In this document: positions 34,831 to 42,930 of the stretch, in pieces
How positions within the stretch are numbered: position 1 is the first letter of the stretch
How the letters are laid out: each line of letters begins with the position of its first letter
NCBI GenBank assembly: GCA_049324435.1
Contig: JBMOOQ010000003.1
Location: forward strand, 43,193 to 107,192
Length of the DNA stretch: 64,000 nt
Reading direction: 5' to 3'
From: Pseudorhodoplanes sp049324435
Lineage (GTDB): Bacteria > Pseudomonadota > Alphaproteobacteria > Rhizobiales > Xanthobacteraceae
Position numbers and translations under genes: made by a program
Notes under the pieces: generated by a model
Database searches by the model: none
What the model saw: only the letters and a program-made list of their open reading frames with translations
Told to the model about the DNA's origin: nothing

Positions 34831-35051
34831 ACGGCGATCACGCCATCGCGGTTCACAAAGATCCGGCTCTCGTCGATGGCATTTGGAAGCATGGCTGCGA
34901 CATGTTTTCGCAGCGTGCCATCGGGCTGATCGTCGGCCGACCAAACAGTGACATAGACGTCGTTATCCCAGACCGAGACGTCGAAATCCGCAATCATGCC
35001 GGACGCCGTCATGATCGCAAGCGCGCCCGCCGCTGCCTTGAGATAATCCAT
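34827..35051 (-). CDS. Small hypothetical protein
   Basis: The 74-residue product is of unknown function, with a mixed alpha/beta appearance: an N-terminal hydrophobic helix (LKAAAGALAIMTASGMIADF) then alternating short strands. The ATG at 35051 is preceded by an excellent GAGGAGGG ribosome site, which supports real translation; the frame opens at 35135. It shares a CTAG stop overlap with the DUF938 methyltransferase gene. Confidence 0.62.
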   Translation of the reverse strand: MDYLKAAAGALAIMTASGMIADFDVSVWDNDVYVTVWSADDQPDGTLRKHVAAMLPNAIDESRIFVNRDGVIAV

Positions 35052-35178
35052 CGCCGCACCCTCCTCAGACGATATTCGTGCAAAACAAGAACGGCCGCCG
35101 CGCCATTCTGAATGCCGATCGTCTACCGGCCGCACGCGTCGTCACAATGTCGAGACGGTGTCAGAAGCACGACTGAAG

Positions 35179-35192
35179 TCACGCATGCGTGA
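35179..35192. promoter_or_regulatory. 14-bp perfect palindrome upstream of the phytase-like gene
   Basis: TCACGCATGCGTGA is a perfect palindrome in the 246-base gap 35052-35297. Its position about 110 bases before the phytase-like ATG suits an operator, but no regulator is identified. Confidence 0.35.
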
Positions 35193-35215
35193 GTCGCGCC
35201 GGACTTCATCGTGCA

Positions 35216-35233
35216 TTGTCAGCAAAATGTCAT
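35216..35233 (+). promoter_or_regulatory. Pho-box-like direct repeat upstream of the phytase-like gene
   Basis: TTGTCAGCAAAATGTCAT has two TGTCA units with an 11-bp period and an A-rich spacer, matching 14 of the 18 bases of the Pho box consensus (CTGTCAT-N4-CTGTCAT). A weaker 11-bp-period pair lies at 35147-35164. It is 65 bases before the ATG of a secreted phytase/esterase-like enzyme, a fitting PhoB target. Confidence 0.5.
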
Positions 35234-35297
35234 CCAACCTTCACCGCGACGACAAGCGAAGGACCAATTTACGGCAGCGCAATAGGGAGAACATTCC

Positions 35298-36641
35298 ATG
35301 CGCGCAGCAAGTCTCACTATCATTCTAACATCCGCGCTTGCCGGCACGGCATTCGCGCAATCGTATCCGGCAACGCTTGCGGGCCACGTCGTCTTCCCCG
35401 CCGCGACCTTTATTCCGGCTCCGGCCGACGCACCGGACGATCTCAAGATTTCCGGCAAATTCACAACGGGGAAACGCGTTGAGTCAGTCGGCACGATCGA
35501 AGGCCGTTCACGCGGCCGCCCGACCGGCGTGAAGCTGCCGTTCAACGGCCAGCCTGTTCAGGGCAGCTCCGGCATCAAGCGCATGCCCGATGGCACGTTT
35601 TGGGTCCTCACCGACAACGGCTTCGGCAACAAGGCGAATTCGCCCGACGCCATGCTCATGCTCAACCAGTATCGTCTGAACTGGGATAAGGGCACCGCCG
35701 ACCGGCTGGCGACCGTGTTCCTGCACGACCCGGACAAGAAAGTCCCATTCCGGATTGTTCACGAGGGAACGGCTAAACGCTATCTCACAGGCTCCGACTT
35801 CGACCTCGAGAGCATTCAGCCGATCGGCGACAAGTTCTGGATCGGCGAAGAATTCGGTCCCTACCTGATTCGCGCCGACAAGAACGGCAAGGTCGAGGCC
35901 GTGTTCGAAACCATGATCGACGGCAAGGTGGCGCGTTCTCCGGACCATTCAGCCGTAGTGTCGCCGGCCGTCCCGGGTGGCACCGCCAATTTCAACATCC
36001 GTCGCACGAAGGGCTTTGAGGGAATGGCGGCCTCCCCAGACGGCCGCTTCCTCTATGCGCTGCTTGAAGGCCCGGTTTGGGACGCGGAGAAGAAGGACTG
36101 GGAAAAAACGGCTGACGGCAAGGAATATCTGCGTATTCTCGAATTCGACGTCGCGAACGAGAAGTGGACCGGCCGGCACTGGAAATATGTGCTCGAAGAG
36201 AACGGGCTTGCAATCGGTGACTTCAACATGATCAGCCCGACACAAGGCCTGATCATTGAGCGCGACGACCATGAAGGCACAGCGGACAAGGCCTGCCCGG
36301 CCGGCCAGAAAAGCGAAAACTGCTTCGATCAGATCGCCAAGTTCAAGCGCATCTACAAGATCGAGATCAACGATGCCAATGCCAACGGTCCAGTCCGCAA
36401 GATCGGCTATATCGACCTGATGAAGATCGCGGATCCAGACAAGAAGGCCCGCAAGCCGCTCAATGACGGTGTGCTGGCGCTCCCATTCTTCACCATCGAG
36501 AATGTCGATATCGTCGATGGCGATCACATCGTGGTGGGCAACGACAACAACCTGCCATTCTCGTCGAGCCGCGATCCCAACAAAGCCGACGACAACGAGT
36601 TCGTGCTGCTCAAAGTCACGGACTTCCTGAAGGCGAAGTAA
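35298..36641 (+). CDS. Secreted phytase/esterase-like beta-propeller protein
   Basis: This 447-residue protein has a Sec signal (residues 1-21, ending AFAQS) and a phytase-like domain covering most of the rest. Family-typical stretches include GIKRMPDGTFWVLTDNGFGNKANS near residue 95, IGEEFGPYLI near 180, and GFEGMAASPDGRFLYALLEGP near 245. The family (esterase-like activity of phytase) is poorly characterised and its substrate may be an organophosphate ester. It stands alone, with a Pho-box-like sequence in front and a strong hairpin after the stop. Confidence 0.85.
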   Translation: MRAASLTIILTSALAGTAFAQSYPATLAGHVVFPAATFIPAPADAPDDLKISGKFTTGKRVESVGTIEGRSRGRPTGVKLPFNGQPVQGSSGIKRMPDGTFWVLTDNGFGNKANSPDAMLMLNQYRLNWDKGTADRLATVFLHDPDKKVPFRIVHEGTAKRYLTGSDFDLESIQPIGDKFWIGEEFGPYLIRADKNGKVEAVFETMIDGKVARSPDHSAVVSPAVPGGTANFNIRRTKGFEGMAASPDGRFLYALLEGPVWDAEKKDWEKTADGKEYLRILEFDVANEKWTGRHWKYVLEENGLAIGDFNMISPTQGLIIERDDHEGTADKACPAGQKSENCFDQIAKFKRIYKIEINDANANGPVRKIGYIDLMKIADPDKKARKPLNDGVLALPFFTIENVDIVDGDHIVVGNDNNLPFSSSRDPNKADDNEFVLLKVTDFLKAK

Positions 36642-36664
36642 TCCTCGCCGCAACCGCGTGCGAT

Positions 36665-36692
36665 CCCTCTCCCCGCTTCAGCGGGGAGAGGG
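36665..36692. repeat. Perfect 12-bp-stem hairpin after the phytase-like gene
   Basis: CCCTCTCCCCGC and GCGGGGAGAGGG pair perfectly around a TTCA loop, 24 bases beyond the stop at 36641. There is no T-run, so it is a stabilising hairpin or dispersed repeat rather than a classical terminator. Sequence relatives lie at 3873-3908 and near 47150-47175. Confidence 0.7.
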
Positions 36693-36796
36693 CCGGGATA
36701 AAGGTCGTCCTAAGCCGGGTCCGCAAGACCATCGACGCGCGGCGCTGCGCGTGATAGGTCGCTGCCGTTATCTCAACGCAGGCGACCCGACGGCCC

Positions 36797-37762
36797 ATGA
36801 TCAAAGAGCCCATCCTCGACATTGCCCACCTTGCCCACCTCGAATTGCTCACGCCAAAATTCGAAGAGAGCCGCGACTTCTTCGTCAACGTCATGGGCAT
36901 GACGCAGAGCGCGGAAAAAGGCGACAGCGTCTACCTTCGCGCGTGGGACGATTACGAGCTCTACTCGCTGAAGCTGACGGCCTCGAAGACCTCGGGGCTG
37001 AAGCACGTCGCCTATCGCTGCCGCTCACCGCAGGCGCTGGAGCGGCGTGCCGCCGCGCTGAAGGGCTCGGGATTCGACATCGGCTGGACCGACGGCGACG
37101 TCGGCCACGGTAAGACCTTCGTCTGCAAGGACCCCGACGACCACGTCGTCGAGCTCTATTACGAGACCGAATGGTACCAGGCGCCGCCGGACAAGAAGCC
37201 CGCACTGAAAAATCAGGCGCAGCGTTTTCCGGCACGCGGCTGCAATGTGCGCAGGCTCGATCACTGGAATGGTCTTGCAGTCGACATCAAGGCGAACCGC
37301 GAATTCTACGAGAACTATCTCGGCTTCCGGCTCACCGAGACCATCATCCTGGACGACGGCAGCGAGGCCGCGATCTGGATGACCGCGACCAACAAGACCT
37401 ACGACTTTGCGTTCACGCGCGATCATACCGGCACCAAGGGTCGTTTTCACCACATCACCTACGCGCTCGATCAGCGCGAGGAAATTCTGCGCGCCGCCGA
37501 CATCTTCCTCGAAAACGGCGTGCATATCGAAACCGGTCCTCACAAGCACGCGATCCAGCAGACCTTCTTCCTTTATGTCTACGAGCCGGGTGGCAACCGC
37601 GTTGAGGTGGCGAACGCCGGCGCGCGGCTGATTCTCGCACCGGACTGGAAGCCAATCGTGTGGACCGAGGCCGAACGCAAGAAGGGGCAAGCCTGGGGGC
37701 TTAAGACCATCGAATCCTTTCACACCCACGGAACGCCGCCGGTGGAAACGAAGGGGCACTAG
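36797..37762 (+). CDS. Catechol 2,3-dioxygenase family extradiol dioxygenase (VOC)
   Basis: This 321-residue two-module type I extradiol dioxygenase has its second module bearing the Fe(II) ligands: His156 (LDHWN), His218 or 219 (FHHITY) and Glu270 (GGNRVEVA). Spacing and length match catechol 2,3-dioxygenase. The first module has lost these ligands, as usual. The aromatic substrate is unknown; no other meta-cleavage gene is adjacent. It stands between the phytase-like and histidine phosphatase genes on the plus strand. Confidence 0.88.
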   Translation: MIKEPILDIAHLAHLELLTPKFEESRDFFVNVMGMTQSAEKGDSVYLRAWDDYELYSLKLTASKTSGLKHVAYRCRSPQALERRAAALKGSGFDIGWTDGDVGHGKTFVCKDPDDHVVELYYETEWYQAPPDKKPALKNQAQRFPARGCNVRRLDHWNGLAVDIKANREFYENYLGFRLTETIILDDGSEAAIWMTATNKTYDFAFTRDHTGTKGRFHHITYALDQREEILRAADIFLENGVHIETGPHKHAIQQTFFLYVYEPGGNRVEVANAGARLILAPDWKPIVWTEAERKKGQAWGLKTIESFHTHGTPPVETKGH

Positions 37763-37849
37763 GCTCCGCGCGCTCGGTTGTGGATCGGTCCGGAGAGATC
37801 CACGCCACAGGGGCGTCGTGTGTTGCACGGCTGTAATATGTGACGGCTA

Positions 37850-37898
37850 CCGGATCGGGTTGTCTTCCATCGAGGACAACCAACCTCATCCGATCCGG
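37850..37898 (+). promoter_or_regulatory. Long leader hairpin overlapping the ribosome site of the histidine phosphatase gene
   Basis: The arms CCGGATCGG (37850-37858) and CCGATCCGG (37890-37898) are perfect inverted repeats, enclosing GGTTGTC (37858-37864) and GACAACC (37875-37881). The 3' arm contains part of the GGAG ribosome site at 37897-37900, six bases before the ATG. A folded leader would hide the site. Confidence 0.6.
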
Positions 37899-37906
37899 AG
37901 CCTTCC

Positions 37907-38635
37907 ATGCTTCCACGCCTTGCACAAATCGTCGCACACGTCATCGCTGTCAAACCATCATCAACGCTCGGAGCCGTCGCGCTCACGCTGATGTCGGCTT
38001 TCGTTACGCCCTCAGCATCTGCAACCGGCGCGAAAGACACGGTCACGATCTACGTCCTTCGCCACGGTGAGACCGACTGGAACCAGCAGGGCCGGATTCA
38101 GGGCAGCACTGACAATCCGCTGAACGCGAAAGGTCTCGAACAGGCCGCCGCCGTCGCATCGCAACTCGCCAACGTTTCGGTGGATCACATCTATTCGAGC
38201 GGCCTTACCCGCGCGATCCAGACCGCCGAAGCGTTCAAGGGCAAGGCGCCGATCACGCCGCAGCCGGCGCTCAACGAGCGATCCTTCGGCATTTTCGAAG
38301 GCAAGATCGAGAAGGATGTGGCGAAAGACTGGGCACCGCGTCTAGCAAACCTGAATGACGACATGGAGGGCGGTGAAAGCCTGGCGTCGATCGCAAAGCG
38401 CGTGGGACAGACCACACGCGACATCGTCAAGCGCCATCCGGGCGGCACGATCATGATTGTGGCGCATGGCGGCGTTAATCCGCTCGTCATTGGGGAGCTT
38501 ATCGGACTTGCTCCCGAGAAGGCGATCAAGGAGATTCGCCAGAGCAACGATGAGGTCTACAAGCTCGAAATTTCGGGCAAGGGCGCCGTCAATATCTGGA
38601 AACTGATTCCCGCGTCCAGGCTCGACCAGCTCTAA
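37907..38635 (+). CDS. Exported histidine phosphatase family protein (phosphoglycerate mutase-like)
   Basis: This 242-residue histidine-phosphatase-superfamily protein has the phosphohistidine motif LRHGETDWN (RHG at residues 52-54) and the second His in VAHGGVNPL near 185. The N-terminal 40 residues look like a signal peptide with a long n-region (hydrophobic LGAVALTLMSAFVTPSASA), suggesting a periplasmic location. The substrate is unknown; phosphoglycerate mutase activity is unlikely for an exported member. A leader hairpin precedes it. Confidence 0.85.
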   Translation: MLPRLAQIVAHVIAVKPSSTLGAVALTLMSAFVTPSASATGAKDTVTIYVLRHGETDWNQQGRIQGSTDNPLNAKGLEQAAAVASQLANVSVDHIYSSGLTRAIQTAEAFKGKAPITPQPALNERSFGIFEGKIEKDVAKDWAPRLANLNDDMEGGESLASIAKRVGQTTRDIVKRHPGGTIMIVAHGGVNPLVIGELIGLAPEKAIKEIRQSNDEVYKLEISGKGAVNIWKLIPASRLDQL

Positions 38636-38722
38636 AGGCCGCGACAGCGGTTTGCAGTCTGCGGCCTCGGTCGCCACCGAAGCCGCAGACTTTCTGCCCG
38701 AGACCGGCTAAGGCTTGCTGTC

Positions 38723-39580
38723 ATGATGAGACAGGACAGCCGCCCAATTCCCACGACTTCCCTCCCCTCCGGCGAATCCATCCCGGTCTTCGGGCTGGGA
38801 ACCTGGATGATGGGCGAGAGCGACAAAAAGCGCGGCGACGAGGTCTCTGCGCTGAAACTCGGGCTCGATTTGGGCTCCACATTAATCGATACCGCCGAGA
38901 TGTATGGCGATGGCGAGGCTGAGGAAATCGTCGGCGACGCGATTGCCGGCCGCCGCGACGGCCTCTTCCTGGTCAGCAAGGTGCTGCCGGAACACGCATC
39001 GCGCAAGGACACGATAGCGGCCTGCGAGCGCAGCCTGAAACGGCTGCGCACCGACCGGATCGATCTTTATCTGCTGCACTGGCGCGGCTCGACGCCGCTG
39101 CAACACACGCTTGAGGCCTTCATCCAGCTTCAGCGCGAGGGCAAGATCCGGTACTGGGGCGTCAGCAATTTCGACACCGACGACATGGAGGAATTGCTGG
39201 CTCTGCCGGGCGGAGCGGCCTGTGCCACGAACCAGGTGCTCTACAATCTCAAGCGGCGCCGTATCGAATACGACCTCGTGCCGTTCTGCCGCGCGCGCGG
39301 CATCCCAATCATGGCCTATTCCCCGATCGAACAGGGCCGGCTTCTTGGCGCCGCCGCTCTGAAAGACGTCGCGCAGCGCCATGGCGCAACGCCGGCGCAG
39401 ATTGCGCTCGCCTGGCTGCTGGGCCAGCCGGCAACAATAGTGATTCCAAAGGCGACGAATCCGGACCATGTCCGGGAGAATTTTGCGGCACTCGGTCTGA
39501 AACTCACGGATGATGATATTGCGGTTCTAGACCGGGCCTTTCCGCCACCGCAGAAAAAATACCCGTTGGAGATGCTGTGA
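38723..39580 (+). CDS. Aldo/keto reductase
   Basis: This 285-residue NADPH-dependent aldo/keto reductase has the catalytic tetrad visible as Asp56 and Tyr61 (LIDTAEMYG), Lys86 (VSKVLP) and His119 (YLLHW). The cofactor loop IPKATNPDHVREN near 250 is standard. The substrate cannot be inferred. Two adjacent ATGs (38723, 38726) are possible starts. It is followed 60 bases later by a FlK-type thioesterase gene on the same strand. Confidence 0.92.
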   Translation: MMRQDSRPIPTTSLPSGESIPVFGLGTWMMGESDKKRGDEVSALKLGLDLGSTLIDTAEMYGDGEAEEIVGDAIAGRRDGLFLVSKVLPEHASRKDTIAACERSLKRLRTDRIDLYLLHWRGSTPLQHTLEAFIQLQREGKIRYWGVSNFDTDDMEELLALPGGAACATNQVLYNLKRRRIEYDLVPFCRARGIPIMAYSPIEQGRLLGAAALKDVAQRHGATPAQIALAWLLGQPATIVIPKATNPDHVRENFAALGLKLTDDDIAVLDRAFPPPQKKYPLEML

Positions 39581-39643
39581 CCCCAAGCGGTTAGACGAGA
39601 GCCGCAAATTGCGTATAACGAATGCACCGCAGCGGGCCGTGCA

Positions 39644-40069
39644 ATGACGAATGTAGCAAGAACCGACCTATCGAAACTTTCTATCGGGCTAAAAGGCCTC
39701 GCCAGCATTGTCGTCGGCGAGGAACAGACCGCACCACGCGTCGGGTCCGGCCGGGTGCGGGTGCTGGCGACGCCGGTGATGATCAACATGATGGAGGCCG
39801 CGGCGCTCGATGCGATCGAAAACCTGCTGCCGGCCGGCCACCAGAGCCTCGGCACCCATCTGGATGTCGGGCATTACGCCGCGACGCCGGTCGGCATGAC
39901 GCTGCGCGCCACTGCAGAAGTGACAAAGATCGACGGCCGCAACGTCACGTTCCGGGTCGAAGCCTTCGACGACAAGGAGCGGATCGGCGATGGCACGCAT
40001 ACCCGCGTCGTGGTCAATGTCGATCGCTTCGACGCTCGCATCCAGAAAAAACTCAAAGGTGAAGCATGA
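39644..40069 (+). CDS. FlK-type hotdog acyl-CoA thioesterase
   Basis: This 141-residue hotdog thioesterase resembles the fluoroacetyl-CoA thioesterase FlK. The triad residues Thr43 (LATPVM), Glu51 (MMEAAA) and His77 (DVGHYA) stand at almost the same numbering as Thr42, Glu50 and His76 of FlK. The fluoro-selective Phe lid of FlK is not apparent, so a different small acyl-CoA is likely. It overlaps the next gene by four bases (ATGA), tying it to the DUF1932 dehydrogenase. Confidence 0.8.
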   Translation: MTNVARTDLSKLSIGLKGLASIVVGEEQTAPRVGSGRVRVLATPVMINMMEAAALDAIENLLPAGHQSLGTHLDVGHYAATPVGMTLRATAEVTKIDGRNVTFRVEAFDDKERIGDGTHTRVVVNVDRFDARIQKKLKGEA

Positions 40070-40956
40070 GTCCGCGGATTGCCTTCCTCGGCTTCGGTGA
40101 GGCCGGCCAGGCGATGGCGGCTGGACTGCGGGAGGACGGTGTGGCCGACATTGCCGTCTGGGACATTCTCTTTCCCGAACCTGCCGGCGCGAGTTTGATC
40201 GAGGCGGCGAACAGGACCGGCGTGCGCGTGGCGGCCTCCGCGGCCGACGCCGTGCGTGACGCGGCAATCGTGATTGCGGCTGTGACCGCTGCATCGAGCT
40301 TTGATGCAGCGCAATCCGTCCTCGGGCAACTGCAAGGCCACCCGTTCTATCTTGATGTCAACTCGGTCTCGCCCGGCCGCAAGCAGGCCACTGCACAGCT
40401 TCTTGGCGGCGAAGCCCGCTATGTCGATGTCGCAATCGTCTCGGCGATCTATCCGGCGCGCCACAAGTCGCCGATGATGCTCGCGGGGCCGCACGCTGAT
40501 GCGGCAGCCCCTTTGCTCGCTGCGCTCGGGATGAAGACGCAGATCGTGGGCGACGAGATAGGCGCGGCGGCCGCGATCAAGATGATACGAAGCGTGATGA
40601 TCAAGGGAATCGAGGCGCTGACGCTGGAATGCTTCCTGGCCGCTGAACGCGCGGGCGTGGTCGATCAGGTCGCGGCATCGCTGCGCAACAATTATCCCGG
40701 CGTCGATTGGCATGCGATGGCGGAATACAACATCGAGCGCATGGCCAGTCACGGCATTCGCCGTGCTGCCGAAATGCGTGAGGTCGCAGCGACGTTGCGC
40801 GAATTTGGGGTGAAGCCCCTGATGACCGCCGGCACCATCGAACGTCAGCAGCAGCTCGGCGAGATTGGACGGCAGCCTCAGATCAAAGACGCGGTCGCGC
40901 AAGGGCGGGCAGCAATGCTAGCGGCGATCGACGGTGCCTCACCGGAAAGGCGATAG
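40066..40956 (+). CDS. NAD(P)-dependent oxidoreductase with DUF1932 C-terminal domain
   Basis: This 296-residue protein is of the 6-phosphogluconate/3-hydroxyisobutyrate dehydrogenase type. An N-terminal Rossmann fold (FLGFGEAGQAM, residues 5-15) is followed by a helical DUF1932 C-terminal domain (IKMIRSVMIKGIEALTLEC, then YNIERMASHGIRRAAEMREVA). The substrate is unknown. It overlaps the thioesterase stop by four bases and converges on the binding-protein gene, so the likely unit is aldo/keto reductase, thioesterase, dehydrogenase. Confidence 0.85.
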   Translation: MSPRIAFLGFGEAGQAMAAGLREDGVADIAVWDILFPEPAGASLIEAANRTGVRVAASAADAVRDAAIVIAAVTAASSFDAAQSVLGQLQGHPFYLDVNSVSPGRKQATAQLLGGEARYVDVAIVSAIYPARHKSPMMLAGPHADAAAPLLAALGMKTQIVGDEIGAAAAIKMIRSVMIKGIEALTLECFLAAERAGVVDQVAASLRNNYPGVDWHAMAEYNIERMASHGIRRAAEMREVAATLREFGVKPLMTAGTIERQQQLGEIGRQPQIKDAVAQGRAAMLAAIDGASPERR

Positions 40957-40977
40957 CACCGTCGATATTTGCGGCCG

Positions 40978-41931
40978 TCAGCGCGGCGGAATCTGCAGAA
41001 GTTCTGCCAGCTGTTCCTTGGTCATCGGCTTGTCGAGGAATTTCAGCTTGACCGCATCGGCCACGGCGCCGTCGAGATCGGCCATCCGGTCTGATTGCAA
41101 CGTTTCCTTGGGATGGAACTGTGCGATCGATTCCTTCAACAGCGCCGGATCCGATTTGATCTTCACGGCATACATCTCAATGGCTTTCGGATCGGAATAC
41201 ATCCAGTCCACGCTCTCGCGATAGGCCTTCACGAAACGCATGATGGCGTCTTTCTTGTTCTTCAGCGCGTCAGCGTTGACGATGATCGTGCGCACCGTCT
41301 GCCCCTTGAGCGAAGGCACGTCGCTGCCGCGGATCAGCATGCGAATCTTGCCTTCCTTCAATTCTTTCACACCGAAAGGCGGCGCCGCCCAGCCGATATC
41401 GACCTGTCCGGTCATGACCGCAGTCAACGTGCCGGGCTGGCCTCCGGTTGCCGTCGGCTTTGCCTTCACGCCCAACTCCTGAGCAAAGGCGAGCACCAGA
41501 TTATTGGTGGACGATCCCGAGGTCGAATAAGCAATGGTGTGCTTTTCGGTAATGTCCTTGACCGATTTCAGGGGCGAGTCAGCCTTGACATACCAATAGA
41601 GGCCGCCGGTACCGGTGAAAGCCGGCAGGAGAATCCGCACCGGCGCGCCTTTCGAAAAGGCGCGCATCACACCGGCGACGCCAACGCCCGCGCCGAGATC
41701 AGCGCTGCCTGAAATAACCGCCTGGATGGTCTCACCCGCACCTTGCGTGCCAACCGCTTCCAGCTTGAGGTTGTGTTTGGCGAAGATGCCAGCATCCTGC
41801 CCAAGTGTCGGCGGCTGGTTCTCCCAATTGTTGATCTGGCCGATGGCGATCTTCAACTGGTCCTGCGCCAATGCCGGCCCCGCGGCCAATGACAGAACCG
41901 CCACGCCGATCGCGGCTACAACGCGCTTCAT
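40978..41931 (-). CDS. ABC transporter substrate-binding protein (NMT1/TauA-SsuA type)
   Basis: This 317-residue periplasmic binding protein of the NMT1/THI5-like group has a signal peptide (residues 1-22, ending ALAQ) and the family start LKIAIGQINNWENQP. Members bind sulfonates, nitriles, aromatic acids or pyrimidines. No permease or ATPase gene is adjacent. It overlaps the class II aldolase gene upstream (ATGA), so they are co-expressed. A GGGAG site precedes the ATG inside the aldolase's Lys-rich tail codons. Confidence 0.87.
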   Translation of the reverse strand: MKRVVAAIGVAVLSLAAGPALAQDQLKIAIGQINNWENQPPTLGQDAGIFAKHNLKLEAVGTQGAGETIQAVISGSADLGAGVGVAGVMRAFSKGAPVRILLPAFTGTGGLYWYVKADSPLKSVKDITEKHTIAYSTSGSSTNNLVLAFAQELGVKAKPTATGGQPGTLTAVMTGQVDIGWAAPPFGVKELKEGKIRMLIRGSDVPSLKGQTVRTIIVNADALKNKKDAIMRFVKAYRESVDWMYSDPKAIEMYAVKIKSDPALLKESIAQFHPKETLQSDRMADLDGAVADAVKLKFLDKPMTKEQLAELLQIPPR

Positions 41932-42785
41932 CGTTTTCTCCCCTTTGCCTTGGTTTTTTTCGATGGCGTACGGATGACGCTAGCACGCTTGGCGCGCGTG
42001 CCAACGGACTTTTTGCCACTGTGCGACAGCCCGCCGCCGGATTTTTCCAGCCGCACCGTCCAGTATTCCCATGTCCTGAAAGTTGCGGTGGGCATGGCAT
42101 TAATCTGTGAAGATTTCTCGACCTCGCCAGGGCGTAGCGGCGATACGTTGCCCAGCATCTTGGCCATATACTGATACTCGGCGTTTCGACAGGAATAGAT
42201 CGCGCGAAAAACCAATTCCTGGATCGAAGAGCCGACCACCGTTGCCCCATGGCCTTTCATCAGGACAAGCGGGGCGGACCCGAGCGCACGCGCGAGCGAT
42301 GCACCTTCCTCCGGCTTCACGAGCAGCAGGTTTGTATCGCCGAATTCGTCATATTGGTCCCACATCGGCACCTTGTGCCCGATCACGGCCCCCAGATGCA
42401 TGACCGGTCTGAGTTCCTCTCCCGAAATACAGAACGGCATCACGGCCGGCGCGTGATGATGCACCACTGCCATGACGTCCGGACGCGCCTTGTAGATTTC
42501 TCCATGGATGACCCGTTCGGCGTATAGCCGCTGATCGGTCTTCTTCACCGGATTGGAATCGAGGTCGTATTCGAGGATATCGCCAGGTTCGACCAGTTCG
42601 GGCGCGCGCGACCGCGACAGGAAATAGCGGTTCGGATCGGTCGGATGGCGCATGCTGACATGGCCGAAGGCATCCAGTACGCCCTCATGGGCAAGAATGC
42701 GGTTGCCAAGTGCAGTATCGGTCTTGGTCTGGTCGATGCTTGAACTCACGGCGGCGTTTCCCTGTTTTGCGAGGACCGGGACCAT
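41928..42785 (-). CDS. Class II aldolase/adducin family protein with Lys-rich tail
   Basis: This protein of about 285 residues has the class II aldolase/adducin fold. Zinc ligands are visible in VVHHHAPAV (about residue 115) and KGHGATVVG (about residue 180). It may be an aldolase or a decarboxylase; the substrate is unknown. The C-terminal 25-30 residues form a highly basic tail (GKKSVGTRAKR, SKKTKAKGRKR). The start is uncertain: ATG 42785 is used, but GTG 42749 has a better upstream AGGGA; the frame opens at 42851. Confidence 0.82.
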   Translation of the reverse strand: MVPVLAKQGNAAVSSSIDQTKTDTALGNRILAHEGVLDAFGHVSMRHPTDPNRYFLSRSRAPELVEPGDILEYDLDSNPVKKTDQRLYAERVIHGEIYKARPDVMAVVHHHAPAVMPFCISGEELRPVMHLGAVIGHKVPMWDQYDEFGDTNLLLVKPEEGASLARALGSAPLVLMKGHGATVVGSSIQELVFRAIYSCRNAEYQYMAKMLGNVSPLRPGEVEKSSQINAMPTATFRTWEYWTVRLEKSGGGLSHSGKKSVGTRAKRASVIRTPSKKTKAKGRKR

Positions 42786-42930
42786 GCACTCCGGCGCCGC
42801 AAACGGCAATTGCCCGAAACGAAAAGCTGGGATGAATCCGGCGTTTGACACCCCGCCAACCCCTTCCTAAACATGCCGCCAAGCTCGCCTGATCGCTATG
42901 GGTCAGGCCGTCTTTGCTAAGGAATATGCT

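Noticed and set aside
39622..40062. Second plus-strand frame overlapping the FlK-like gene
   Set aside because: Arg/Pro-rich shadow; the 39644-40069 frame has the hotdog domain and couples to the next gene.
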